This document shows positions 1 to 10,585 of a stretch of 64,000 nt of DNA, piece after piece; position 1 is the first letter of the stretch, and each line of letters opens with the position of its first letter. This DNA comes from Gaeumannomyces sp. JS-464 (lineage: Eukaryota; Ascomycota; Sordariomycetes; Magnaporthales; Magnaporthaceae): positions 2,790,001 through 2,854,000 of the forward strand of contig NGZR01000003.1 in the NCBI GenBank assembly GCA_002197995.1, given 5' to 3'. The notes below the pieces were generated by a model. The model was not told where the DNA came from. It worked only from the letters and a program-made list of their open reading frames with translations, and made no database searches. The translations under genes were made by a program, and so were the position numbers.

Positions 1-794
1 GCGACGTCGTCGACGTGGACCGTCGCGCCGGCGTAGGGGCCGAAGCGCTTGCCGAGCAGCATGGCGAGGACGACGGCGTTGGTGCCCCGGACGGTCTGGG
101 CGGGCGTCGTGGCGGCGTCGTTGCGGCCCAGCACAAAGGACGGGTGCAGGTAGACGACGTCAAAGGCTGGGCGCTCGCGCGCGACCCAGGCCTCGGCGCG
201 GGCCAGCGACGCGACCTTGGAGGCGGCGTAGGCGGCGAACTCGCTGGTGTACGGCTCGTCGGGGAAAGGGACGCGGTCACAGGGGCGGACGGGCGTCATG
301 TTCTCCGTCGCCGTCGTGCCCTCCATGCGGTCGACGGGGACCAGCGACACGATGGACGAGGTGATGACGACGCGGCGGACGGTGCCGGCGCGCTGGGCGG
401 CCTCGAGCATGCTCAGGGTGCCGCGCACGGCCGGGCGGATGAAGTACTCATTGTGGCGGGCCAGCGGCACCTCGTCTCCTGTGACCAGGGGGCTGGCGAT
501 GTGGATGACGAGGGTGGTGCCGCGGGCGGCCTCGTCGTAGGCGCCCGGGGCGGTAATGTCGGGCACGACCGTGAAGCTCAGCTGGCTGCGGCCGGTGATG
601 GCCTCGATGTGGCTGTTGGCGGCGAGCGCCTGCTGTATCCTGGGGCGGGCGAGGATCTTTGCTGCCTTGTCCTGGGAGCGGACGGCGGCGCGGACCATGT
701 AGCCGGCGCGGAGGAGATGGAGCAGCGTGGCGGACCCGACGTGGCCCGTGGCGCCGGTTATCAGGACCAGCTCGGACCTCGACGTGGAAATCAT
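1..794 (-). CDS. Extended short-chain dehydrogenase/reductase (NAD(P)-dependent epimerase/dihydroflavonol-reductase type), cut by the window edge
   Basis: The reading frame starts at an ATG at 794 and stays open to the left edge, so about 264 residues are present and the C-terminus is missing. Seen in the sequence: an N-terminal Rossmann motif TGATGHVG (Gly at about residues 14, 17 and 20) for the dinucleotide, an SSIVSLVP strand end, and a YAASK (YxxxK) catalytic pair at roughly residue 190, followed by the segment GTNAVVLAMLLG and the VHVDDV motif, where the frame leaves the window. This order is that of the atypical/extended SDRs related to dihydroflavonol 4-reductase and fungal ketoreductases, usually 330-360 residues. 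Such enzymes reduce carbonyls or epimerise substrates with NADPH in the cytosol; the substrate cannot be read from sequence. No intron is needed in the visible part. The plus-strand frame over the same bases is a GC-rich shadow. Confidence 0.85.
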   Translation of the reverse strand, partial: MISTSRSELVLITGATGHVGSATLLHLLRAGYMVRAAVRSQDKAAKILARPRIQQALAANSHIEAITGRSQLSFTVVPDITAPGAYDEAARGTTLVIHIASPLVTGDEVPLARHNEYFIRPAVRGTLSMLEAAQRAGTVRRVVITSSIVSLVPVDRMEGTTATENMTPVRPCDRVPFPDEPYTSEFAAYAASKVASLARAEAWVARERPAFDVVYLHPSFVLGRNDAATTPAQTVRGTNAVVLAMLLGKRFGPYAGATVHVDDV

Positions 795-3029
795 GTCTGT
801 GTGCGTGGAGGGGGATGTTCTTTAATATGACCTAGGAGGGCCTGCCGGTAGGGCTGATCCTTGGCAGCGGCCGGATCGGAGGGGAAGTCCGGCGGAACGT
901 GAGTGGCACGAGGGATCGGCTGGTGTATGTGTGTGTTATCGATGGTAGTGGATCCGATCAGCCAGATGTCTGGGGTTCGGCCCGATGCCACGCTGGTTCT
1001 TTGGTATTACCAACAAAGCTTTGGAAGAGCGTGGGGGGTGGTCTGTATTGATGGGATTCTTTCTTGGGTTGAGAGAGAAACTTTGATGGGGCGGTGACCT
1101 GTATTTAGGTAAAGGATGGCTCGGAGAGGATGATCTGTCCCAAACGGTCGGTGGAGTGATGGTTAGGAGGAGAGGGTGGTCTTTATGAGGTTCCTGGAGA
1201 ACGCTGGCGGCAACACGCATTGAACAACACAGCCAATAGCCAGCGTCCCCGACCATGGCAACGATATTGCAGGGCAGGCTCCGCGGTGATAGAGCTCAAG
1301 AGTCCCCCATTCACGCGCACATGGACAGGGAGGGAGGGACGGGACTGAGGAGGAGGAAGTGGAGGGGGTCTGGCCAACGCCATTGCCACCCCCTGCCGAT
1401 GCGGCTAAAAAGGGGCGAAACACACCAGAGGAGGAAGGTATCTATGTACCGGCACACCCGCGATCAAGCGAGAGAATAGACTGGTTGTACACCGTATAGA
1501 GGCCACCCGCCCAGAGCCCAAAAAGCACCGTGGAGAAGCAAACCCTCAAACGGCAGGCGAATGGCATGTCCCGAAGGAATGGGTTTGCGCGTTAGCGCAG
1601 TCTCGCCAAGCGGAGCATTCGAGCGCTGACTGCACTGTGGCTGCGTGCCACCGGCTGGTCCTCGCCTTGTGAGTGGCTTGTTCCCTCCCTAGCCTGCATA
1701 CATAGTAATTGCCCCCAGCTTTTATTTCTCGCCCCTCATCTCCTAGCCCGAGCCCTTATCTGGAAAAGGACGTGGCGCTCGCTTGTTCTTCCATCGCAAC
1801 GCACCCCCCCCGCGGCGCCAGGTCCCACGACTCAGTCACACACAGACAACTGCCTCCTCCTCCCTTACTGTATGTACCGGATACTCTGCAGATCGGCCAT
1901 GTACTCTGCATGTAGTCCCAACCGCCGCCGCCCTCCATCGCACGTGAGACGTTGGCTTACGCAGCACAGTACTGGGGTCTAGTGCACCGTGTCTGGTTTG
2001 GCCAGGCGGGTTGACCGTTGGTCGGCTCCCTCCTCTGTCTTCTGCTTCGGCTGTGCTGACCGGGCGCAGCCTGCCCTCCGCATTAGACGCGGGATTTCCG
2101 CTGCAAACCGCACTGCACGATAATCAAGACGGCACGTCGCCCGGAAAATAATTGAGACTGGAGAAAAAAACAGCTTCCAGAAATTGCAGCCAAAACCACG
2201 AAACAAAATCCAAATAAAATATACAAAAAATAAAAAAAAAAATAAAAAACTGCAATCGGGATTTATAATGGAGTGTTCATTTTGGTAAAATCAGCTGTTT
2301 TGTTTAAGATATAGTTGATTGAGATGGCTCTGTTGTCCACATTTGAAGGTGACAGGGGTAGGATCGCTTCTTGCAGTCTCAATTATTTTTCGGGCGACGT
2401 GGACGGCTGGTACCTGCTTGGTCTGGATTCTGGATTACTGGTAGCTGTGGCTTGCTGCAGCTTTCCAGCTGAGCAAGCAATAATTCGTCTCGTTTGTTTA
2501 TGCTCATTTCCCGCCTTGGTCCTCCATCCGAACCGTCTGTCCAGACCTCCTGCCTCCCAGCGTGGCTTCAGCTCAGCTGTGATCTGACCATCGAAGTTGC
2601 CACATCCCCCCACTCTGGCCTCAGCGCCTGGGAGAAACACGTGGGCTGTTGGCGATCGCAGGGCTTATAACGCCTGTAGGTCCTCCGCGGGAGACATGGA
2701 TGAAGGGCACGGTCTCCTGGAGTTTGCCGCTACCGCAGACGAAGCCGTCCCAGGTGATCGGAACTGGTCCAGACCTTTCAATAACGCAAGCCACATCATG
2801 CCATCACTCTCACCAGCACGCTCGCTTCTCGCTGCTCGGCTGAAAATGCTGGGGCCCGACGGTATCACGGATGCGTTCCGTGCCCGAGCAGGACTGCCAG
2901 CGGTGGAGGAGTGGTGTGGCGCACAAGACGTTCCGCACTCGTATGTTTGTGATTTGCTTTTCTATCCGGGCTTGCCTCGACTAGGAATGGGACTTGAATG
3001 GTGGCTAAACTTTGGCCTTGCTTCTATCG

Positions 3030-3048
3030 TTTTTTTTTTTTTTTTTTT
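3030..3048. repeat. Poly-T tract
   Basis: An uninterrupted run of about 19 T in otherwise mixed sequence. It is a simple homopolymer with no transposon features around it. Confidence 0.9.
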
Positions 3049-3456
3049 GGTTCTCCTTCAATTTTCCCGCAATGTACGAAGACAAAAATACCTTCCAACT
3101 CAGGCTGTCCTTGCAGGCTTGGCAAGTGACGACAGGCTAGGGAGAGCGTCGGGATTGGCGAACAGCACCAACGCCCTAACTTGAAATCAAGCTTGGTTGC
3201 TAGGGTTGTCCTGGTGATATGCCCCTGACTGGCGGCTTGCTCAGGAGGACGCGGTCATATGACGAACCCCCTTGCCCCTCCAACCAACCCGCCATCTACT
3301 CCTCAGATCACATTGCGCGTCAACCTCTTTTTTTTCCCTCTTAGCAGCATGGAGCCGCTCGCCTTGTGCATGCGTTGCATGAAGATAAACCCCCATTGGG
3401 TATCAAGCTCAACGGGGTCTCCAAGGCGGCAGAAGCTGCAAGCATTCGCGTAGGAT

Positions 3457-4164
3457 ATGACGACACAGAACAGCGGCAACAAACTCCTCCTCAACCCCTC
3501 GCGCCCCGCGATGAAGCCGAGATCACACGACGATCTCACGGGTTCGTCAACCCTCTCGTCGGTGCCGAATCTTGACGCTCTTTTGGGCATCGCTGACGAC
3601 GACCCCGCCGCGCCGATCTCCCCTCCCCTATCACATTGGTCCCCTACACATCACCAACTTGCTTCTGCTGCATTGCCGCCGTGGCGCCGGCATACTAGTA
3701 GAGGCACAGCATCTTTCCACCCCTCAGTATTCTCCTTTGTACCATGCGCCCTCAAAGACAGTGCATGTTTCATGTCTCTGTTGAGGAATGATGCCAAGCC
3801 GTTGGTCTTCGACCCAACGCGCAGAATGCCGGTGCGAGGCGCAGTGCTAGCGCCTGGAAGGGACTGGTGCCTGTCGGCGCTCGAGCGTCCCCCTTGTGCG
3901 ACTGACCTTTACCCCTCACTCGCTTGCTGGTCTACCATGCCGGAGGAGGCGAGGGGCTTTTGCGCGCGCAAGATTGACAGCGGCACTTTGAACATCGCAT
4001 GGGTGCAAGCCGATAAGCACTTAGGCAACAAGGGACCTTCGGCATCTGATTTTCGCGCATTGAGGTTACGACGCGAAGGAGGAACGTGGGAACTTGAAGG
4101 ATCAACCGGGAGCGCGGCAACGACCAACGGGAAGGATTCCGGGTGGCAACCAAACCATGTATAG
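3457..4164 (+). CDS. Weak candidate ORF, unrecognised
   Basis: A 235-codon open frame starting ATGACGACACAGAAC. I do not recognise the product. The first 50 residues are Ser/Pro/Asp-rich (segment SSVPNLDALLGIADDD); the rest is low in hydrophobic periodicity and has no motif, signal peptide or membrane segment. Overlapping frames on both strands are also open for 60-120 codons, which is typical of chance ORFs in GC-rich fungal DNA. It is kept only because it is the longest plus-strand frame in a 5-kb gap; transcript data would decide. Confidence 0.15.
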   Translation: MTTQNSGNKLLLNPSRPAMKPRSHDDLTGSSTLSSVPNLDALLGIADDDPAAPISPPLSHWSPTHHQLASAALPPWRRHTSRGTASFHPSVFSFVPCALKDSACFMSLLRNDAKPLVFDPTRRMPVRGAVLAPGRDWCLSALERPPCATDLYPSLACWSTMPEEARGFCARKIDSGTLNIAWVQADKHLGNKGPSASDFRALRLRREGGTWELEGSTGSAATTNGKDSGWQPNHV

Positions 4165-5948
4165 TTGGTTTCGGGCTGTGGAAAGGATCAACACGTCCAG
4201 AAATCTTATTGTTTTGGAGGAGAAACCAATTGATGGATGGCTGGGACGGCTGGGAGGTAAATGGGACAGTGTGTAAATTTGGTCCAGGTTTCGCCAACTG
4301 CCCGCCTTGCTTTTCCCAAGTTCGTCTTTTCTTTTTGGCTTTGGCGCCAGCCCAACCGCACGAGCTTGTTTGCAGCTCCAGTCACAGCCGCTTTTGGCTT
4401 GCTCTGACGATGCTCGACTCCACGGTCCGGTGTTTCCTGCCTGCACTTCCTGCAACGGTCCGAGACAGCGGCCGCTGTAGCGAATCAAAGCCGCATTGTA
4501 GATTCGCAAGTTACAATCACCGACTCTCCGATCTGAAGTGCGACCACGGCAGGGGCGATTTGGCTGTCGGTAGAACAAGCACCGATTCTCCGCCCGTGCC
4601 TATCCTTTTTTCTTTTCTTTTTTTTTCCATCTTGTTTTGCCGTTGCGTCTCTACGAAAAAGGCAGGTGTGATCTGACCCTGCAGGATGCAGTTTGCAGAT
4701 TCGATGCATGCACATTGAATGTTGGGGCTGTGAGCCACCGGGTTTACGTCGTCCGACTTTGCCCGCCTGGAGTTTACGTGGATGCCAAGACCGAACACTG
4801 AGGCTTTTCGGGCCTTTTGGTGTCGCAGTGAAATGAATATGCATACCTACCTGGTACCTACGCAACAGAACGGGGCGGTTGTGGTTGATGCAGCAGGCCA
4901 ATGAAGCACCGGCGGTATCATAGAAAAAACGGCCTCACCTATCTTCGTAGGACCCGGCTCCGCACTGGATTCAAAGTGGCCCGGGGGAGGGTTCGGACCG
5001 GGCCAGGATAACAACCGGAAGGATCCGTTGTTACGCTGGGCACACCGAGCGGTAAGATATCTTGTCTCTGGAGTTGAGCTTTGGCGCATTGCCTTGGGAG
5101 AAATCTCGAGTGAGGGTGCTACGGTCGGGGCTGTTACGCGCGCAGATTGATGAGAGGGCGAGAGACGACGGGATCGGAACAAAAACTATTCGCAGGGGGA
5201 CGGGTAGCAGCATCATACCAACCTAGCCTGTGCCGCCTGCCCCCATAGTGAGGCATTCGGGCGACTCTCCATGAACATGAACAGCGGAATATGTGGGGGC
5301 CAAGACCAAGAAGTGGAGATGCACGTGATCTTATTGACTGGAGTCGGGGCCGGGTCGGGCCCGAGGGAGTTGAAGTGGGGTGACAACAAAAAAAAATAAG
5401 AAAAAAAAAATGGAGGCCAAAAAAAGACATTCGAATTGCCGGCCGGACGAAACGAAATGCGGCTCGACATCATCTCGATACAACCCATGTTCACAAGTAC
5501 CTACCCAGGTGCCTAGCGGCTAAGCAACACCATGGTACCTGCTCGTGCGGGTCGGTGGCTTTAGATTGGACTTTCGGCCTGCCTGCCGAGGCCGACTTCG
5601 ACCAAGGGCGACTTGAGCATGGCGGGTGCCAGCGTCGTCTGCCGCGTCTGCCGCGTCTGCCATCCCCGGCCCCGGGCCCGGCCTCTGTGGAGCTCCCACA
5701 TCGGCCCGCGCTGCGCCCTGGAAGCTCACGTGGGCTCCCGGACGGGCTCGCCCGGACAGCGCTCCGCGTCGTCTCGTGCGGCGGTACCTCCGGATCGCCC
5801 TCAGTCCTCCGCCGTGTCGATAGCGACGACGGGGAGAGCCGTCCCGGGGGCTCGCGGGACCGCTCCGGCGGCCTCGCGCGCAAGACGAGCTTTGGTGTCA
5901 CGTGAGGCGCGTCGAAATCCACCTCGGCCTGAGTTCATTCCCAAACGC

Positions 5949-8940
5949 ATGCGGCGCGAGGTATGGTCTTCCGCCTTTCTGTTGTTCAACTGCAATACCA
6001 AAAGCCCTGTCGCTAACGCCCTCCCCTCCTCCTTCCCCCACGAGTATCTCGCAGCACGAAGTGTGTTTAGATGAATTCAAGCTGTCGCACATTGAGCCTT
6101 CCACTACTCCCGTCACCATAAAGGACGGGTACATGTTCCTTTGCTCCTACAACAACATTGTTGACCCAGAAAAGGGGTATACCGTGATTTCCCCCGGTAC
6201 GGTTTCTGTTGTTCTTCTCTGCTGCTTTCTTCCTTCATCATAACCACGAATAAACAACGGTCTACACGCCGTCTGCTGGCCATTCGGGGATCTCATGGCC
6301 CCCCAATGTTGGATATTGTGTTGCTGACTGCAAGCTGTAGGAGACGCGCCGGTCTGGGTGCCACCAAAGGGGTATCCCGTGAACCTTCGACTAAAAAGGC
6401 AGCATGTCACCAAGAGCTACGGGTTCAACTTGCGTCATAACCATGCCATATACAAACGCATGCAAACCTTTACCGCCATGGAAGCCATGCGACCGGATTT
6501 CCTGTTTGATGACGTAGACATCATCATAGAAGCCCGGGTTCTGGCGCAGATCTTCTCGTACTGCTATGGAGAAGACTTTGAAGGCATTGCGCAGCAAACT
6601 GGCTCACCTACCGTCCGGCTTGACTTGTTTCTCGCTGGGGAAAAGACCCTCTTTGTGGAGCCTCCGCGGATTCCTACAGCGAAGTCGGCAATATTGCGGA
6701 CTATCAGAAAACCGCTCCCGAAGTTACGGGCGGGTGACGAGCCCGATACTCAGCGGGACTACATGAAATTCCGATCGGCTTTGGGGAGGGCGTTTGAGCA
6801 AATTTTTACAAGGAATCACTCGCGCCTTGCACGGTTGGGCTCACATCAACGATTCTTGCTGTATCGTCTCGGCGACCTGAAGGTCGTCGTCGAAACTGGC
6901 GTGGATGCCCGCTTCGCATACCCCCTACCTATTCCCCCAGAAGAAATTGGGGAGCGCGATCATTGGCACTATCAAATGCCTACGGCCGAGCCGGGAAGCT
7001 GGCTCTGGCAAAACGTTTCCCTATGCGGCTAATGTCGAGATTTCTGGGCAGCCTTTCCCGCACGCTCAGACGTTGGAGCTTAAAATTGGTGGGCGCAGAA
7101 AGGTGACCGAGGACGAGACAAAGCTGCACGCTGATCACGTTGCACAGTGTTGGTTTTCGCGTGTCTCCCACATAGCATACGGGTTGGTGCCCAAAGGCGG
7201 GTTGACGCTGGAGGGCATCAACATGGTCCGGATGGATGAGGCCTGCAGGCGCTGGGAGGACATGCCCAGGACGCAGCTGGCGCTGCGCAGGCTCCCGATC
7301 CTGCTGGCACACTGGCGCCATCTCGTGCGAAGGGCCTCCCAGAGCGCAACGCACGCACACCACAGGGCGGCGTTCGCCATCTTGGACGGCAAAGATTACG
7401 GTGATGCCACCGTCAGGGTCGTCCTTCCTAGCTACCAGCCCGCGACAAACTTCAGTGATAATTTTCTCGAGAGGTGGTGGGTGTCCCAGAGACCAGGTGG
7501 ATCTGAATTTCGCCGCAGGGAGCAGGCAAGACTTGAGCACGGCGCCTCTGACACAGGGAGTCGGCAGACAAGCGGCTGCTTCGATGGAGGCAACTGGCAG
7601 CATCCTCGACGCGACGCAGGGAAGTGGCAGATGCTGAACCGGACTTTGAGCCCGAGGTCACGATCGATAGCCTCAACCACACAGAAGACGGGCACCGGCC
7701 AGGTGAGGGCTGGGCCTCGCGCTATCACCAAGCCAGATCATCCGGGGCAGCTGTTGCATCCCGGGCAGCCGTGGAAGAAGAAGTTGCTTGGCAGAAGATG
7801 CACATCCAGGCAGCAGCGGAATTTTTCAAGGACGTTCCCAAGCAAGACGCTCATCCCCCATTGAAGGATATTCCCAAGCAAGACGCTCATCCCACATTCA
7901 AGGATATTCCCAAGCAAGACGTGCATCCCCCGTTCAAGGCCAAGAGTTGGGACACGATTCAAGGCGCGGATGATGTTCCCCCGCACCACGGTCCTCCGCA
8001 GCGACAACGGAGGCGCGTTGGTTCTGTGAAAGAGAGTCCCGGAAAGCCGGCGGTGATCTCAGAAGCCGACGGCACTGAACCGAAAGACGCTATCCTGAGC
8101 AGCGCTCAGCAGACCGAGGCTGCCATGGTCAACTCAAACCCGCAAGACCTAACCAAGGAGAGAGGAGAGCTCTTCAAGTCTGCCGAGGAGATCTCTAGCG
8201 AATCTCGGGTGCCTAAGACCGAGGGACCGAGATATCCTGCGACTACCGAGGTTGGCGGCGGCGAGCGCGAGGATCGAGCGAAGAAGATAGCCAAGCTGCT
8301 ACAAGCCTCAACGGTGAAGACTATCAAAAGCGCTAAGGTAGTTAAGACCAAGGTCCCGGGGAGCGCGGAGCTGAAGGCCGAAGGAAATGCCGCCAAAAAC
8401 GATGAAAAGAAGGTCGAGGAGCAGACCTCAGAGAAGACGGAAGCCCAAGTCGAAGTAAAGAGTGGAAACAAGGCCGAGGACAAGGCCGAGGACAAGGCCG
8501 AGGAGCAGACCGAAGAGAAGGCCGAGGCTCAGGTCGGAGCAAGCGGCGAAAACAAGGCCGAGGCTCAGGTCGAGGTGCAGACCGAAGAGAAGATAGAGGC
8601 TCGAGTCGTGGAAAAGGCTGAAAACAAGGCCGAGGAGAAGGCCAAAAAGCAGGCCCAAGAGAGGACCGAGGCTCGAATCGAAGGAAAGAGTGAAAACAGG
8701 GTCGAGGAGAAGATCGAAAAGCAGGCCCGAGAGAAATCCCAGGCCAAGAAGCAGGCCAAGCCAGCCACCCGGACTGCAATCTCTCCCGTTGCGTTCGTCC
8801 CAGGGGCGAAGCGGAAGCCAAAGCCGCAGCAGAATCCGGAACCGGATTCCAACAAGTCAAAGTCGGAACCCAGCGTGCCTCCAAAATCCTCCACTGGCAC
8901 TTATTTATACCCACCGACATCCCCTGGCCGTAGGCGCTGA
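5949..8940 (+). CDS. DXO/RAI1-like fold protein (family often mislabelled 'geranylgeranyl pyrophosphate synthetase') with a charged repetitive tail
   Basis: Reconstructed as exon 1 from ATG 5949 to 5960, an intron 5961-6054 (GTATGG...GCAG with a GCTAAC branch site), exon 2 6055-6196, an intron 6197-6340 (GTACGG...TGTAG), and a long downstream coding part to the TGA at 8940. The join gives ISPG-DAPVWVPP, a hallmark of this fungal family. Motifs resemble those of DXO/RAI1 decapping nucleases: GRAFEQIF (GxxxE), YRLGDLKVVVETGVD (ExD-like), LELKIG (E-x-K), then AQCWFSRVSHIAYGL, like the KxxxWxQS...P...G segment. The frame changes at about 6941-7010 (a 40-nt intron 6901-6940 or a 1-nt indel) and again near 7477-7556, where an 80-nt intron GTGGGT...CACAG restores frame. 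The C-terminal 430 residues hold a 12-residue repeat and a long Lys/Glu/Ala-rich, probably helical region. Function in this subfamily is unproven. An upstream ATG at 5619 is in frame but less likely. Confidence 0.6.
7825..7932 (+). repeat. Three tandem 36-bp units in the coding sequence
   Basis: Three consecutive 36-bp units at 7825, 7861 and 7897 encode FKDVPKQDAHPP, LKDIPKQDAHPT and FKDIPKQDVHPP. They differ by a few substitutions, some silent, and all keep PKQD-HP. They sit at the start of the disordered tail, just after the folded domain. Confidence 0.9.
8400..8770 (+). repeat. Degenerate Lys/Glu/Ala-rich coding repeat
   Basis: Irregular repeats built from AAGGCCGAGGA(C/G)-type units encode strings of KAED, KAEE, KAEA and Q(T)EEK. 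The protein is highly charged and probably a single long helix or disordered. Such purine-rich repeats expand by slippage, and the minus-strand open frames over it are a by-product. Confidence 0.75.
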
Positions 8941-9180
8941 CACGTTGGGAGAGATGGTTACGCCTCCTGGATTTCTCTTCTGCAAACACGAACCACAATG
9001 AAACCGCCATAAACAAGACACAGGGAAGGCGATGGAGTTGCAGGCCCTACCCAGCACCATGGCTAGCGAAGGAGTGACAAAAGTGTAACAACATTTCGGG
9101 ACTGAGATTAGTTTCTTGATTCAAGACTAGGAATTCTCTCCCCTCATGCGCAACATTTTCAGCCTGTGCCGTGTCCCACT

Positions 9181-10112
9181 CTATGTTTGTCGTGAAGCCG
9201 CCAGCGGCTCCAAGCTCTGCTGTTGCTCGTCAATGCTCTCGCGGGGTGCCTTCTCGTACTGCCTCCAGTCCCTGCCGTACCAGAGGATGGCCGCCGTGGA
9301 CATGGCGGCGACGGCGATCTCGGCGAACGCGACCATGACCAGGTACGCGGTAGGGTCGCCGCCGCGGACGGGGTTAAAGGTCTCGTAGCCGTGCGGCGAC
9401 AAGCGGCTTGCCATGGTGTAGGTGACACGGACCCCGAGCACAGGCACGCAGGCCGCGACGCACTCGATCTGGCGCCGCTCGCCGTGCCGCTCGCGCTCCG
9501 TGAAAGCGGCGCGGCGGAGGAAAAAGAAGAGCGCGAACGCGGCCGTGGCCACGTAGATGGCGAGGAACATAACCAGCCCCGCGATGCCGTACGGGTTAAG
9601 CGCGTCGTAAGCGTCGCCCTTTTTCACGGCCAGGGAGTAGTCGGCCACGGTTAGGCCGATGCCGAGCCACGAGAAGATGAGGGGCGCGCGGAAGAACCAG
9701 CGGTTGAGGAGTGTGACGAAGTGGTTTCTTTTTGTTGGCCACCACCGGACTGTTGTTAGCTCGCGGCCCGAAAAAAAAAAAAAAAAAAAAAAAAAAAGAG
9801 ATGATAAAGGGGCTGCTAGCTGGAAAACACCATCACGTACGCTCTTTCCAGCATCCCCAGCAGCAGGAAGGTCAGGAGCAGGACGCCGAGCGACTCGCAC
9901 ACGTAGACGCCGGCCCACACGCTGCGCGAGTTGTTCTTGAGCGTCACGAGCAGACAGCTGGCGCCGACCAGGCGGATGACGGCGAGGCCGCCAATGAAGA
10001 ACCAGCCGTTTTTGCGCGAGCGGGCCATGGCTATGGCGCAGAGGAAGAAGGCAGAGAAGCAGACGATCTGGAAGACGGCGATGCCGTCGCGGTACCCGAA
10101 TTCTCGGGCCAT
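9181..10112 (-). CDS. DUF7702-type integral membrane protein
   Basis: Two exons on the minus strand: 10112-9841 and 9727-9181, giving 272 residues. Start is the ATG of MAREFGYRDG at 10112; an in-frame ATG upstream (10154) is possible but the family normally begins with a short tail before YRDG. The splice GC|GTACGT...AAAAAG|A joins GMLERA to NHFVTLLNRW and keeps frame; the acceptor is not pyrimidine-rich, and the intron contains the A27/T27 tract. Seven hydrophobic segments can be seen, for example FQIVCFSAFFLCAIAMA, FIGGLAVIRLVGASCLLV, LGVLLLTFLLLGML, FSWLGIGLTVADYSLAV, GLVMFLAIYVATAAFALFFFL and LVMVAFAEIAVAAMSTAAIL. This is the 7-TM layout of a fungal family of unknown function found in accessory and metabolite-cluster regions. 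A cytoplasmic Gln/Glu-rich tail ends the protein. Confidence 0.8.
9771..9797. repeat. 27-nt homopolymer A tract (poly-T on the sense strand) in an intron
   Basis: A run of 27 A on the plus strand; on the sense strand of the membrane-protein gene it is a poly-T inside its intron (9728-9840), where it may act as an over-long polypyrimidine tract. Confidence 0.95.
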
Positions 10113-10585
10113 TGCTGGGGCTTTCTTATCGTTTCTTTGGGTGGCGTCTAACAACTCTCAGACACGCAACCTCGTGGGGAAGCGTCGGAACAATTCGAAG
10201 CGTCCACGTCGATTCCAAACACGGAGGAAAAGAAAGAGTAGAAAAAGAAAGAGCTGACGTCAGGGCCGCCATGCACAAGCTAGCGGCAACCCAATGCCGG
10301 TCATCCTTCAAGAGGGCTGTGTTTGGTATCAATCGTCTTGGCAGGGCCACCAGTCCCCCACCACTGATCCGCAGGACTCGACGCGAACAAGCGCTGCTGA
10401 CGGGGGATCTGGCGGAACATGAAAACATCACTCGATTTCACATTCAAGTTTGATTGGTTTACGTCCCATGTCTCGGGAATCCTTCAGCCTACCCCTATGT
10501 CTACCTAGATGAGCCCTCCGTCAGCTTGCGTTGACCTTTTTCCAACCCCCAGTCTGCGGCCAACAAACTCTCCAAGTGGCCTTCT

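Larger units (their letters stand above)
795..5948. other. Long intergenic stretch without a supported gene
   Basis: No frame on either strand has recognisable domains or a credible exon chain. It contains an A-rich low-complexity patch at about 2205-2250, a run of T at 3030-3048 and A/T-rich homopolymer patches near 5385-5410. Many short GC-rich open frames occur but look like chance. One frame, 3457-4164 plus, is listed separately as a weak candidate. Confidence 0.6.

Noticed and set aside
15..830. Long plus-strand ORF (271 codons) rich in Gly/Ala/Arg
   Set aside because: It is antisense to the SDR gene, has no motif, and arises from GC-rich codon bias on the other strand.
8342..9016. 224-codon minus-strand ORF with Leu/Pro/Arg repeats
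   Set aside because: It is the antisense of the K/E-rich repeat of the DXO-like gene.
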